Assembly: GCF_040939455.1 (NCBI RefSeq) | Contig: NC_134106.1 | Coordinates: 43,422,001-43,486,000, forward strand | DNA from: Microcebus murinus | Lineage: Eukaryota; Chordata; Mammalia; Primates; Cheirogaleidae | DNA length: 64,000 nt | Reading direction: 5' to 3' | In this document: positions 36,301-48,475 of the stretch, one piece after another | Numbering within the stretch: position 1 is the stretch's first letter | How the letters are laid out: every line of letters begins with the position of its first letter | Made by a program: the position numbers and the translations under genes | The notes under the pieces: model-generated | Told to the model about the DNA's origin: nothing | What the model saw: only the letters and a program-made list of their open reading frames with translations | Databases searched by the model: none

Positions 36301-37744
36301 GCAATATTTTATAGATTCTAACATTTTTATTAGCATAAAAATATGGGCCTTAATATAAAACTTAACTAAGCTTCTCTCTCTTTTCTGGACACATCCTGCA
36401 CATGAGATGTCACTTTTTGCTCAGTAAAGGTTGAACTGCAATGCAATTTTTTCCTTTAAGTTATCTTACTGTACTTCCTCCTGAACTTCTGACATGAGCT
36501 GTCACTATCAGAGAGCTAACTCGAAGCATGAACCAATCTGTAAGCTAAGGATAAATGTTAGCTGAGTTGCACAAAGTAATGTCTCTCTACCTCCAAAAAG
36601 GCTGTCTTTTCATGGGCTTTCCCTTCAGGAAAGAGAGATTCTCCTGAATGAACAGTGTCTGAAGAGCCAACTCCATCTAGCATTTCAATTTTCAGTCCAC
36701 TGACCATGTGCATGCACATAGTCATGAAGGAGAAAACTAGTTCTTTGGAGTTTCAAATAGCACCGTGACTAGCAAAGCACAATCCCACAGCTGAACTTCT
36801 TGTGGGAAAGAGGAGAAACAAAAAGAGAAAAAAATTTAAAGGATGACATTAAGAGAGAGAAGAATTAGCACAGAACTTGAGAAAACGACTTTTTTATTTT
36901 TGTGGAATATACAAGTTTGATTATATATAGCCTCAACAACAGGGATTTTTCAGAATTGCCTATGAAAACTTGAAGTTGATGAAGTATGTGTTAAGTCTTT
37001 TTTATTTAGACAAGCAAGGGAAACACAGGGCGTAAACAAGTTGTTAGTCCTGAAGGTGATTGATTATAGCAAAGGAAGTAAGAGACTAATGAAATACACA
37101 TGCTATAGCTCCTCTGTGTTCTTTTCCCTTTGAACATTACACAATTGATTCACATCCTCATTAGGATGCTGATGCTAACCAGACACCTTTGGTCATCCCA
37201 TTTGAATTTTATCTGTAAAACCAATTGCAATCACCTACAATACTATAAAAACAAATCATTAAGCCCCTTAAATTTTGGTTTGAGAATAATTCTGAGTTTA
37301 GTGTTGAAAATCCCACCAGAATTGGCTAAATCTATCCCACCTGGAGTAAACTAAGCCATGGAGGTACACTTTCTCAGAATAGAAGAAATTAGTGATTTCC
37401 TAAAATATTCCATTTGAGTTAAATGAAGGTGTGGTGAACAGTTAGCCAGAAGCAGGGAAATTGATTGCAGGCTCTTCTGGTGAGAGTAAAATTATATTAG
37501 TCTCCACCTGAGAACTTGGATCCCCAGCAGGATAAGAGGTTGAAAGAAAATTATACAAGGCAGGATAATTAGCTTGTTTGTACATCTTAGTAAGCTGCCT
37601 CACACTTTACCTCACTCCTTTTTTTATTGAGGAGTTGTCCCTTGCTATGCATTTCCCTGTATAAAGTGAAAAAACTTTTGCTTAATTTGCAATGGACCAA
37701 AAGAGAGCATTCAACTCTCTATTAACAAATGAAGTAGTGCATAA
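36301..37744. other. Unassigned sequence
   Basis: No recognisable repeat or gene in about 1.4 kb. It contains moderately complex, less AT-biased sequence (36480-36800). A 74-codon ORF (37130-37354) has no domain. Confidence 0.5.
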
Positions 37745-38100
37745 AATTTTAACAACCTGGATGGAATTGGAGACCATCTTTCTAAGTGAAATATCTCAAG
37801 AATGGAAAAACAAACACCACAGGTACTCACTATCTCACTATTAAGTTGGAACTAAATGATCAACACTCATGTACACATATGATAGTAGAATTCAATAGAA
37901 ATCAAGCAAGTGGGAGGAGGGAGGAGGGGATAGGTAAATTCACACCTAACTGATACAATGCATGCTACCTGAGTGATGGACACACTTATAACTTTGACTC
38001 ATATTACACAAAAGTAATTTATGTAACCAAAACATTTGTTCTCCCACAATATTCTGAAATTTAAAAATTGTTAAAATTTTTTAAAAAATTAAATGGACAA
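37745..38100 (+). mobile_element. L1 3' UTR and tail, 5'-truncated
   Basis: ACAACCTGGATGGAATTGG, AAGTGAAATATCTCAAGAATGG, a GGGAGGAGGGAGGAGGGG tract near 37911-37930, AATTCACACCTAACTGATAC, TAACCAAAACATTTGTTCTC, CACAATATTCTGAAATT and an A-rich tail. Same 3' UTR type as the other lineage-specific L1s, but more decayed. Confidence 0.9.
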
Positions 38101-38719
38101 TAAAAACTAAAATTAAAAAAAAAATCAAGACTCCATCATGCTTTCTCTGCACATGGATGATCCTCACGTTAGCCCTATTCTAACATTTTTAAGGGCAATC
38201 TGAAGCATGGAACGCCCTCATAGGACAATGTAAAGGGATGAAATGAGGCTCTCTCAGAGAGAAAATAGGGATTTCCTAGATTCAGTAAAGTGCTGGTGCC
38301 TGAATTAATATAATGTTTTAAACAGTAAGCTAATTAAGGATTGAGTTCTTTAAATAATTTGCATTCAGCTTCCTGCAATCTATCTGCCTTCCTAATGCCT
38401 AATCAACTCTCTTCCAAGGCCCAGATTGGCATTAAGTTCTGCTGAGAACTTCATTGCCCTTGTCCTGTGGCTTCTCTGACCCATTGCCAAGGGCATACTA
38501 CATTTTCCAAAGATCTTACTTTTATGGGCAAGAAGTGCTCACTATGACAAAGCTAGGTGGGAAAATGAGAGGGACACAAAGTGGGGTGGGCAAAGAAAAG
38601 GAAGACAACAGAAGTATAGCAAAGGAAGAAATGAACAAAGAAGACAAGAAAGAATAAAATATAACAGGGAGAAAAATATCCTAGAAGTCAGACGAGAAGA
38701 ATTTAGATTAAACTATAGG
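38101..38719. other. Unassigned, purine-rich near 38560-38700
   Basis: No gene recognised. A Lys/Glu-rich 67-codon ORF (38454-38657) is explained by purine-rich sequence. Confidence 0.5.
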
Positions 38720-38900
38720 CTCTCTGCTCCTTACCTTTTAGGAAACGTCATTTAATCTCACTTTCATTGTGTATTATATAGAGACGATAGTATCCACCTC
38801 ACCAACTTCATAAGATTATTGTAAGAGTCAAAGGTGACAAAGCAGTGAAAGTGATCTATGCCCTATAAGCACCATAAACACACCTACTCCAAGTTTTAGT
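38720..38900 (+). mobile_element. MIR fragment
   Basis: AATCTCACTTTCATTGTGTA, GATAGTATCCACCTCACC, ATAAGATTATTGTAAGAGTC and AGCAGTGAAAGTGATCTATG are the MIR 3' half in plus orientation. Confidence 0.75.
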
Positions 38901-38981
38901 CTCCATCACGTTAAAGCTCTCTATTCTGATGCTCAGACTTCATTCCAGTTCCACAATCAAGGTGAGTCTAAAAAACATGCT

Positions 38982-39016
38982 AATACATACATACATATAT
39001 ACATAGATAAATATGC
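38982..39016. repeat. (ATAC)n-like imperfect microsatellite
   Basis: AATACATACATACATATATA and the following CATAGATAAAT form a short interrupted ATAC/ATAG repeat. Confidence 0.8.
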
Positions 39017-40559
39017 AAGTGAATACATTAATATAAAAATTTATTTTTGGTGGCAACGTTATCAAGGTTTCCTGTGAGTAAATAAAAAGGAGAGAGAAGA
39101 GGGAGCTTCAGCAGGGGATGTATCTCAAGGAGCTAACCACCATGAAGCCCACATGTGCGCCTCCCTTGAAGGGACTTCTCCCAAAAGATGACTTAGAAGG
39201 AGGAAGGTGGATTCCGTTAAGTAAGAGATACAAACTGAAGGCCAATGGCAAATTTCAGTTTGGACATGACTATTTCAAAATATTTAGGGTGTAAATGTCT
39301 TTAAGCAGGTATGTGTCTAGCCAATTGATACTGTCTTATTGTCCAGCTTCACTCATTTACTATATATGCCTGAACTCTGAAAACAATCAAGTTTTTGAAT
39401 CCTGGTTAGAAGAATATTCCAAATCACTGTATTCTACAACAGGTCCTAATTCAAAGTACTTGTGTGATAGTTGCTCATATATTTGATTGAAGAAAGGTGA
39501 CAGAGCCCAGTAGCACATTCTGCCCAATTGTCGGCTGCCATCTGACACCACAACTGGTTCCCTCTCTCTTTTCAGTTTAAGGATGGCCATTGAGAAAGTG
39601 TAGGTACTTCCATTTAGTCTATGAGAATATACAAGCAGCTTGGTAAAGGATGAGGTCATAAAAGGAAAGAACAGGATAACAAATCTCCTTATTTCATATC
39701 TTCTTTTTTAGGGGTGACAAACCTGAAAGAGAGCATGGTAGATTATCCATGGATTATAGGGGAGAAAGAATAATGTTTACACATGTCCTCTCCTCATGAT
39801 CACTTGTTCCAAGTTTTGTATTGGGCTTAATATCTTGAAATCATAAGGTCTTTCAGAGCACATTTGTCTTTGTGCTTTCTAAATTGGAGAATGATTTTTA
39901 AGAATAAAATATGGTAAAATCTTTAGAATTTTACTAATTAGGATTCGTGATAACCCTGGCATATATAGGGATAGACATATCACTAAGTTTATGCAATTCT
40001 AAATTTTTTAGCCCTAATTGGAGAAACAACAACTTTAAAAGTACTGACATCTTCAAAATCATTAAAATGATTTTAAAATAATTAAAGATGTCAGAAATGC
40101 TTTAATTGCTTTCATTTTTTTAATCCAGCAATTAGTTCTAAAATATTTAAGTGCTTTTATATTTTGAATCCATTACTATGTAAAGGAGGTCTATTTCAAT
40201 TTGCAATTTTCTCATTAACTTATATCACTTTACTTATTAGACTACAATTATATATGTGCTGTGTGCTTAAAAATTATAAAGTTTATTTGTGAACAAATAT
40301 TTTAATTGTCAGCTTTTTACTAGGTCATTCTGAATTTTTCAGGTAATAGAGACCAAAGTCTTCTAACATATAATTTATTGGATCTTTTGAGCAGTGCTTT
40401 TACCCTTTTAGATCAGAAGAAAATCCTTTAAGCCATTTGTTTTTTCACTGTGATATTGGGGACAACAGCTGTGCAATGAACTTCTCACTGGTTCCTGAAC
40501 ACACTGAGAGTTTTGACAATCCCATGGCTTTGCACAGTCCAATTCATAGACTTGGAATG
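39017..40559. other. Unassigned sequence
   Basis: About 1.5 kb without recognised repeat or gene. ORFs of 63-90 codons near 39.3-39.6 kb overlap antisense to each other and lack domains. Confidence 0.5.
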
Positions 40560-40815
40560 CTTTTTCCCAGATCCTGACTCTTCCTGGAAAGTTCCTGCTC
40601 ATTTTTCTCCCTTTACTGCCAGCAACTTTTCCTGTGAAGCTTTTCCTAACTCTTTGTGAAAAATTTAGCTGTCACCACTCTGGTGACCTACCATGTCTCT
40701 TTATTATAGTAGTCTTTATAAGAATTCATAATTATTTTTCCTATGTCTGTCTCCCACAAAAATTGTAGCTCATCAAGGAAAAACATAGACTCTCATTTGT
40801 CTTTTTAACCCATGA
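40560..40815 (+). mobile_element. L2 fragment
   Basis: TTTTCCTGTGAAGCTTTTCC, TAACTCTTTGTG, CTATGTCTGTCTCCCACAAA, AATTGTAGCTCATCAAGG and TCATTTGTCTTTTTAACCC follow the L2 3' region ('aagccttccctgac ... ctgtctcccc ... gagctcctcgagggc'). Confidence 0.8.
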
Positions 40816-41567
40816 AAAACAAGAAAACTAAACTCTTAGTAGACTTTCAAGGACTACAATTTTTAAAAATTTTAATAAAACACTAATTTTTCATTCATGA
40901 CTCTAAGGTATAGGTTCCTAGTATTCCTAGTGAGAATGAATATTGTATTTTTATTTTGTATAAAGATAACTAGACTCTGAAGAAGCATTTAAAAGTACTT
41001 GGAGGTTCTTATTAGTCCTCTAGTGGGTAGTTCTCTGGATCCTTCCAATGTCATCTCAACCACTGGTAGCATTTGACAAAGGATTATATATTTTGAAAAG
41101 ATAAATTAGCAAGAATGGAAATTGGAGGTCAGAAGAGAAATATCTATAAAAAATTACTGCATATAACTATTTTCAAAGTTGATATGCTTAGGAGAAAAAT
41201 CTTTTGAAGTGGTATGGCTTAGAAGACATGCAGGAAATAAAGTACTTGTGGCATTAAAGATGATTGTGTTAGGAAGGAAAGAGAATATGAAGTATTTTAG
41301 AGGTCAGTCATAGATGCTGAAACTCCTTTTATGATCAATAAGAGAAAAATAATAAACCTCAGTGTTCTAATAATTAGATGGAAACCAACAGAGATGCTAG
41401 TTTTTGAATCACCAAAACCTCATAAGAATGATTTAATGCTTTTGTTTGGAGCATTACTTTTATACATGAATGACTCAAGTTGTTTGGCCAGCGTGAAAAC
41501 CCTGAGTTTCTAGACAAATTGCCATTGCAGACTTTGCCTTTCATCACAGTCACACAGACACAGATAG

Positions 41568-41570
<3 letters not shown>
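40816..41570. other. Unassigned sequence
   Basis: No gene or repeat recognised. Confidence 0.5.

Positions 41571-41615
<45 letters not shown>
41571..41615. repeat. (CA)22 microsatellite
   Basis: An uninterrupted 45-bp CA repeat, flanked by CACAGACACAGATAGATA and TCATACTCATG. The 83-codon minus-strand ORF over it (Val/Cys repeats) is an artefact of the repeat. Confidence 0.98.
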
Positions 41616-41617
<2 letters not shown>

Positions 41618-42859
41618 ATACTCATGCCACTTTAGTTTCCCATCTCTTAGTGTTGACGCTGTTTTCTTTGACTAGTCTCTCATTTGTTAATCAAAGTTAA
41701 AATGGCATTGAAGTTTCAAAATTCAGCTTTCAAAACCATTATACAGATAAAAACACATACACAGCTGGGCTGTCAAATATCTAGAGAAGAATTCTTTATG
41801 CTCTTCAGTGAAATGATGCTTTCTCGCCTCTCTCCGTTTTTCTCCCACAGCTCATTGATGAAAAGTTTTGACTAATTCTAGCGAGTCATATAATTGGATA
41901 TTCACTATTCATCTATTCAGTTGATAACCTAATCAGTCCTTGGGAAATGTGACTTACCCATTATCCTGTTCTACTGACAACATACTCACAATCCAATTAT
42001 CAAACTACATCATATATTTGAATTAAGAAATTCTATTCATTCTGTTCTTGAACATGATTCCATACAGACATAATAAACATCACATGATATAAATTACTGG
42101 CTTTTGATTTCAGACTCTCAACTTTTCTAAGATTTGTATAATTTAGCATTAAAAAACTATTTAGAAAGCACAAATTACTGACATTAAAAAAATTGAAAAA
42201 AAGAAAAAATTTTCCCCAAAAAGGAAACGGAGTCACAAATTAAAGCCAATTACAGTGCCTACAGTGGGAAAAAAATAATTCCAGTGGTAAATTTAAAAGA
42301 CTAAAAGTTAAGATTTAAGAACATGAGATGTTATTATGAGAAATTTGAGACATTTATTTTTTTTCTGACAGGGTTCTATAGTAAACGTTGAATTTGAAAC
42401 ATATAATTAAATATCAGTGAAGCTTTTAGAAACAATATATCACTTGTAATGCAGGGCATATTTGTACTAAGTGTAAAAATAAAGAAATAAGTATTCAAAG
42501 GCAAAACAAATATTTTCATTAGCTATTTACCAACATAGGTCAATCCACACAGGTTGCAAACAGTTGCACTTATATATCAATGTTCTCTATAAATATTTCA
42601 CATAAACAATAATTTTTAAAAGAATGAATTTTAAGCATGAAAGAACAGGCAATGATGCTTTAAGTGTTTAAAGCAATACACTAATAAGATGAAAGGAAAT
42701 CCTACATTCAAGAGGTTAATTTCTTCATTCAAGAACTTAATTTGGTTTAATTTGAAAAGTGCTTCAGTGAAAGTAAAGCTACCTGATTCAGTATCTTAAA
42801 TGGGAGAAGAGAGAGGAAAAATAGGAAGAATTATCAAATAGCAGCTGTGTGCCAGTAAT
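41616..42859. other. Unassigned AT-rich sequence
   Basis: No gene or repeat recognised. Confidence 0.5.
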
Positions 42860-43340
42860 GGAGAACTACTTGCAGCTCTCGAAATACAACCTATTCCTTG
42901 GAGCCACTAGGGATTTGCTCTTTCCTAGCACATCTTCCTCCCCTCCTCCACCCCTGTCTATGTCTCCAGATGCTTCTCCCATCATTTTTCTTTTTCATGT
43001 TATATTTCAACCTTATTACACTGGCTGTGGGTTCCTGAACACACCATGCTACTCCATGTCTCCATGACTCTCACGTACCAGTGTATCTAACCACCTTTCC
43101 CCTCACTCTTCCTTTGTCTGAATGGTTAGTCTAGCTTTACTCTAATGCACATATCAGTCGTCATCTTTCATGTTAACCTTCCCTGGGGCTCCTGAGCATT
43201 TAGTCACTCCTTCCACTGAGGTATTTCTCACATTACACTTTAATGTTTCGTGTACCCATCCCTTCCATTAGATTGTGATCATTTTGGTAGCAGATTCCAT
43301 GTCTTTTCAACTGCCTACCTCTAGACTTGTTTAGTGATAT
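42860..43340 (+). mobile_element. L2 fragment
   Basis: A C/T-rich stretch is followed by TGGGGCTCCTGAGCATTTAG, TTTCTCACATTACACTTTAATG, CATTAGATTGTGATCATTTTG and AGATTCCATGTCTTTTCAAC. This is the L2 3' region order ending in 'tgtgagctccttgagggcag'-like sequence. Confidence 0.75.
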
Positions 43341-43639
43341 CTATCAAAAAATCAGTACACAAGAGGGCCCCTGGTTTCCATTTATGTGTGTCATCTCAGA
43401 GTACCCGGGACCTACCCTCAAAACTAGTTGCTTAATAACTTTCTATATTCTTTACTAAAATATCTGATTCTTTGGAAACTACATCTTTTCATATCAAGCA
43501 AATACAACATTCCAACTTTGGACTGATAATTTTCATTTCCAATATTGTACTGTACCGTGGTATGAAAACTAACAACCAAAAGTAATGTAAAAATTATACC
43601 TACTCTTTAGCAAGAGACTAGCAGGAGAATTTATTGAAT

Positions 43640-43720
43640 GCCAGCAGTTTTCTATGCCCCTTCACATACGGGATTTCATTTTGTCTTTGTAATGATCTTA
43701 TTCATTTATTCAACAAATAT
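43640..43720 (-). mobile_element. L2/MIR fragment
   Basis: TATGCCCCTTCACATACGGG, ATTTCATTTTGTCTTTGTAA and TGATCTTATTCATTTATTCA resemble the reversed 'tttacatatattatctcatt' L2/MIR segment. Confidence 0.4.
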
Positions 43721-44990
43721 TACTAAGTTTTCCTCTGATTCTGTCATTGTCTTAGGCACTGAGATTATATATAAGATATATGATGTCCTTGATGTCATGA
43801 TGTTTACATTCATGTGCGCCAGAACTATTTCAAGAAAGTACACACATTTTTCAAAGTTGTTATTGCTAAATACCATTAAGAAAATAAGGCAAGGTTGAGA
43901 GATAGTCACTGGGAGCTTCCTTTTTTATAGAATGTGGTTAGAAAAAATTCTCCAGATGAGGTGATATTTGAAGACACCTGAATCATGAGAAGGGGCTGTT
44001 ATAGTAAAGATATTAGTAAAGAGTATGCCAGGCTCAGAGAACCAGGATAACATAAGCTCTCTGTGTTTGAAAAGTGACAAAGAACAGAGTGAGTAATACA
44101 ATAAAATGAGAGCAGCAGGTAGGAGCCAGATCATGGAAGTCCTTGTAGATAATTATATGGTGTTTGATAAAATATAACTTATATTTTTCAAAGTCCATTC
44201 CTGTTATGGAGTGAAAAGTGGGCTTTATAGGGTCAAGAGTAGAAGCAGGAAGATGATGAAGCTATTGCATAACCAGAGAAGAGGAGATGGAGGTGGTGAT
44301 GAGAAATGATGAGATTCAAAATATTTGGAAGATGACATTTGGTAGGTAGAGCAGACCTGCTATTGAGTTGGCTATGGATATGTGGTATGGTATGCAAAGT
44401 GTTAGGATACTCCTAAATTTTTGGCCTGAGTAACTGGGTAATGGTGGCAATGCAAATTGAAATTTTTAAAAAATGGACAAAGGGAAAGTGGGTGAGAAGG
44501 GCAATGAACAGAGTAGCCCAGATGTTAGGCCAATGATCTGTGAAAACTTACCAGGAATAATAAGAATCATAGTAGAGAGGAAGAAATAGAACATTTGCTC
44601 ATTTTTAAAGAATGCCATGTTATATGCAAGTAGTCAGTATATGTCAGCATATGGAGGCCTAGCGGATAGCAGAGTCCAATTTCAGGCACTTCAGAGAAGT
44701 TGGGAATTTGAGTTGTGAGGAAGGAAAATTGCTAGAAAAAGGCATGAGGAGACAGGAGCAATCCTATCCCTGTAGCATATGACGCACATCTGAGAAAGAA
44801 ACAGACAAAACCCTTTTCTATTTGAAAGGGATGCAAGAGAAACTGTGTCTTTAGGGAAATACCAGCATGAGGGAAATATTTTGAAAGTTATTGAGGATAA
44901 GAGAATTTTCTGATGTTGACCATGAGTCTCAGGGGGCACTATAGACAGTTTGGAAGTCAGAGAGGACTGAGGAATGGCACCAAAGTAGGG
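43721..44990 (+). mobile_element. Long ancient interspersed repeat, family not named
   Basis: A G/A-rich old mammalian repeat: CAACAAATATTACTAAG, GGTGATATTTGAAGACACC, TGAATCATGAGAAGGGGCTG, AGGAGCCAGATCATGGAAG, TCCTTGTAGATAATTATATGG, AGAGTAGAAGCAGGAAGATG, TTTGGCCTGAGTAACTGGG and GTCAGCATATGGAGGCC. I recognise this as a widespread low-identity repeat ('agccagatcatgtagggccttgtaggcc ... aagcagggagacca') but cannot assign its class. The 128-codon minus-strand ORF inside (44691-45077) is antisense to it and has no domain. Confidence 0.6.
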
Positions 44991-45639
44991 AATGTATAAA
45001 TCCATATGACAATAAAGATTTGATTGTAATAAATAGCCTGAGAGATGTGGGCTTTTGATATGACCCAGAATGGCCATATTAATTGTTAAAATATTGAAAT
45101 ATTTCTACATTTGATAAATAATCATTACCCTAAGCTCCCATAGTGCCCTTCTCATAATCTTGGATACTCATCTAGCCCTTTTCCCCAAGACTCTTGACTT
45201 CCCTGATCTAACCATAAAAGGGTATTATGAGGCACAATGGGGATTTCTAAAACACTCTCCAGCAGTGTAATGCCAGTGTATGGCATTTGTTTTGATTTAT
45301 CTGTACAGGTAGCCTTATTTAATATGTTGAAAACTTCATCTTTTACATGACATGCTGATTGGGTGATAAAGTGCATTACAATTTGAGGCATGATGGGACT
45401 AATCCTAATGTTCTCTCAGAAGAAACAGACTATTCACATCATACCATCTAACAAAGGTTTGGTCATGGAGTCAGAATTGTGAGAGTAATAACCTGACAAA
45501 AGGGGAAGGGAATGCTTAAAAACATTTGAAGAACTGTATTCCTTTAACATTGTGAGAGGAGTCACTTTGCACAAAATCTAAATCTCAACAAACAAATTAG
45601 TTTCATTGAGATACCCAATGCCTTCTGCCAGAACCCCAT
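44991..45639. other. Unassigned sequence
   Basis: No gene or named repeat. A 79-codon minus-strand ORF (45152-45391) has no domain. Confidence 0.5.
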
Positions 45640-45760
45640 AAAACAGATGTCATTATTCCCATATTAGCCACAAGGACACATGTTCACAAAACTTGCCCAG
45701 GAGCATATTTTACTAAAGGATGGATCCAGAATTCTAATCCAATTCTTTCAGATATGAAAA
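45640..45760 (-). mobile_element. MIR/L2 fragment
   Basis: ACAGATGTCATTATTCCCAT, AACTTGCCCAGGAGCATA and TGGATCCAGAATTCTAATCC are the reversed MIR core. Confidence 0.7.
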
Positions 45761-46670
45761 CCTATGCATTTTTTCCAACATGCACAATGTACCTGCATAT
45801 ACAAAAAATAAAGCACTATGATACCACTTTAATACTCACATTTATAGAACTTAATGGAAACTTCAAGATACCAAAGATGAAAACATCAGTAAATACTAGC
45901 GCACACTACAGTCTATCCTGCAGATAGATTGCAACTTAGAATTTGGAAACTGAAATGAAGGAAAAAGAATTTTAATAAATCTCTTAATACACACGACCAT
46001 TCAATATGACAAACACAAAGTTTTATTAGCATGCTATGATGTAGTCACAACAGACTTTAGAAGCTCTACCTAGGGGTGTGTGTGTGTGTGTGTTTTAGGA
46101 GACACTTTTGAAATACATCCTGATTTTGCAATCTAACTACTATATTAAGCAAATTACCTAAACTCTGGGCTATGGTACCAAATAAAAATTTTACTAAACT
46201 ACTTTGATGATTTCATTAATTTTGGTTCAAAATATGAAAAACAAAACTATGAAATCATTTGCATAAACCCATAAAAAGAGATCTTAAGTAGTGAATTTGT
46301 AAAAAAGTACTCTAACTGCACAATTTTACAAGTCAAAATAGGTCTTAGAGAATCTACAATGTATTGGCCTCCTTGAAGCTATTTCAAGGTATCGGAGTTG
46401 TTTTATATAGGTAACTTCAAATATTAGGTAAAATGGTGCCCTCAAAATGAGATTAAATTTGTCAAGTGAAGAAATTGGCCAAGTTTATTTCTGTGAGAGG
46501 TTCCATTTAATTCTCAACACAACATGATTCTGAGAATGTCTTTTTGGGCTGATGAAACCTATTAGTTATGTAAAATATAGATGCTATTGGCACAGATTTT
46601 ATGAAAATAAGATCAATTTCTCCTAGACAAAATATGCTTTGAAACTCTAAACTAAGTAACATCATTATCA

Positions 46671-46673
<3 letters not shown>
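45761..46673. other. Unassigned, with a (GT)9 tract at 46076-46093
   Basis: No gene recognised. A short GT microsatellite interrupts otherwise unique-looking sequence. Confidence 0.5.

Positions 46674-46719
<46 letters not shown>
46674..46719. repeat. (TA)23 microsatellite
   Basis: A 46-bp uninterrupted TA repeat, self-complementary and able to extrude a cruciform. Confidence 0.98.
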
Positions 46720-46721
<2 letters not shown>

Positions 46722-46749
46722 GGTCATAGGTGTTATAATTAAAGCAAGG

Positions 46750-46856
46750 TGTGTTTGGGCAGTCCTGGTTTATGTCTTTTTGGTTTAATTTGTGTTAACA
46801 ATGCCCTGTTTTGCTCTCAAAATTGTCCTGGTTTGGAGATAAAGTATATGGATGTG
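46750..46856 (+). mobile_element. Ancient DNA-transposon fossil (unnamed MER-type)
   Basis: GGGCAGTCCTGGTTTATGTC, then ATGCCCTGTTTTGCTCTCAA, AATTGTCCTGGTTTGGAG and TAAAGTATATGG. Related-looking sequence occurs at 16640-16720 and 60535-60610. No family name is assigned. Confidence 0.4.
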
Positions 46857-47099
46857 CCAATTAAAAATGATATGTGAATCCCCTTGCCAATTAAAGATAA
46901 AGAATCAACTATTGAACAGGGAAACTAAGGCATCTCAAATGCAAAAAAATACAGCACCACAGAGAGCTAACATGATTATTTTGAACATAAGGTTACTTCC
47001 TGAAATAAAAGAAGGAAGCTTGTTTCTTTTCTTCCTTTCTCAAAGATAAAGTGAACTTCCACCTGCCCAATCCACCTTGCATGCTTGATTTATGGCAGG

Positions 47100-47300
47100 G
47101 AGTGTATACTAATGATTAAGGCTTGGGTAATTACCATCAGGAGAGCTGGGTGTAAATCCATAAAAAATTAAAATATTAAAAATTTTAGGACAAAATTTGA
47201 TACTTCATGGCTGTGTGACCTTGGACAAGTTACTTAATCTGTCTAAATTTCACTGTATCTTCTGAAGTTAGGATGATAGTATCATCCTTAAAAAATTGCC
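47100..47300 (+). mobile_element. MIR with an A/T insertion
   Basis: AGAGCTGGGTGTAAATCC, CATGGCTGTGTGACCTTGG, ACAAGTTACTTAATCTGTC and AATTTCACTGTATCTTC are the MIR body. An AAATTAAAATATTAAAAATT stretch interrupts it. Confidence 0.85.
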
Positions 47301-48230
47301 CATTGGTAGAATTCCATAAATGAAAGATGACACCATAATAATAATCATCAGCAGCATCACCATTATTGGCACCATCATCCCATTCCCTCCAATACTTCCA
47401 GAAAACATTTCATCAGTTATCTTCTCTTTTTTCTAAATCAACTATTTCCCTCTCATATCTGGCTCTCTGGTTACTTCCAATGTAAGCCCCAAATAAAATA
47501 AACACAGCAAGAAAAAGAAAAACCACAAGAAACAAAAAACAAGCAAAGAAAAAACAAAACCATAACTCAACCTAGTGGACTTTGGTCATCCTCTATGACC
47601 AGCAAAACAACTTTAGAAGATAGTCTTCTCTTATTGTCTCTTCTTTTTTCTCAATTTTCCACCCAATTCAATTTAGTTTCTACCTTTTCTACTCCATTAA
47701 AACAGTTCTGCAAAGAGTAATCAAATTTCTCACAATACGTATAAGCCAAAGTTCAAAATTTTTGTCATGGTTTACAAGATGAGCTGCCTCTGCTTATAGA
47801 GTGCTTTTGTGTAAAGTTAAAAAAAGTTAACCTTTCTTAAATAGAAAAAAATAAGGATCGTTATATGGCAAAACCTGATTAAGAATAAGCAATGACTGTT
47901 TTGAATCAAGGGAAGCCACTGCTGTGTAAATCACCTTCTCAGCTGGACTAGGTCTAGTCCCGAGGCAGTTTCCTGGGTCCTGACAGGCAACAGCCAGTAA
48001 CATATGTACGCATGTATTCATCCACTCTCTTTTCACCCCGCAACTTGAAGGCCCTAAAGTATATGCCTCAGCAACCCTAACATTCCGTGCTCACCCCTAT
48101 GCCTTGTTCTGCGGATGAGGTAACCATATCAAGTTTGGGGTGGAGACACCAGGCCCTCCAAGAGTGACAGTGAGAAAAAGAAAGCTTAGTGGATGTCAGG
48201 AAAGGACAGCATACTAGATTAGTTATAGCA
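47301..48230. other. Unassigned, with an A-rich stretch near 47500-47565
   Basis: AAGAAAAAGAAAAACCAC and similar A-rich sequence, then C/T-rich sequence near 47625-47700. No gene is supported. Confidence 0.5.
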
Positions 48231-48475
48231 GTTCTATTCATAATAGCCAAAGATTGGCAACAAACAAAATGTCCATCAAAAGTAGAACAGATAAATGTGG
48301 CATAATCACGCAGTGTAATTCTATACAGCAATGAGAATGACTGAACCACAACCTGACTGAATCTCACAAACACAATGTTGAATGAAGTAAAGCCAGATAT
48401 AAAATAATATATACTATACAATTCCATGTATATGAAATAAAAACAGTCAAAATTAAACTCTTGTGGTATCAAAAG
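48231..48475 (+). mobile_element. Old L1M fragment
   Basis: TTCATAATAGCCAAAGATTGG, CAACAAACAAAATGTCC, ACGCAGTGTAATTCTATAC, CTGACTGAATCTCACAAAC, AATGTTGAATGAAGTAAAGC and ATACAATTCCATGTATATG. This is the end of ORF2 and start of the 3' UTR. The 131-codon minus-strand ORF (48077-48472) is antisense to this. Confidence 0.85.

Noticed and set aside
41374..41625. Cys/Val-rich repeat protein ORF
   Set aside because: Produced by translation of the (CA)n microsatellite.
44691..45077. 128-codon minus-strand ORF
   Set aside because: Mostly antisense to the ancient repeat at 43721-44990; no domain or coding signal.
48077..48472. 131-codon minus-strand ORF, one of the longest in the window
   Set aside because: Its larger part is antisense to an old L1M fragment (48231-48475). 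No domain.
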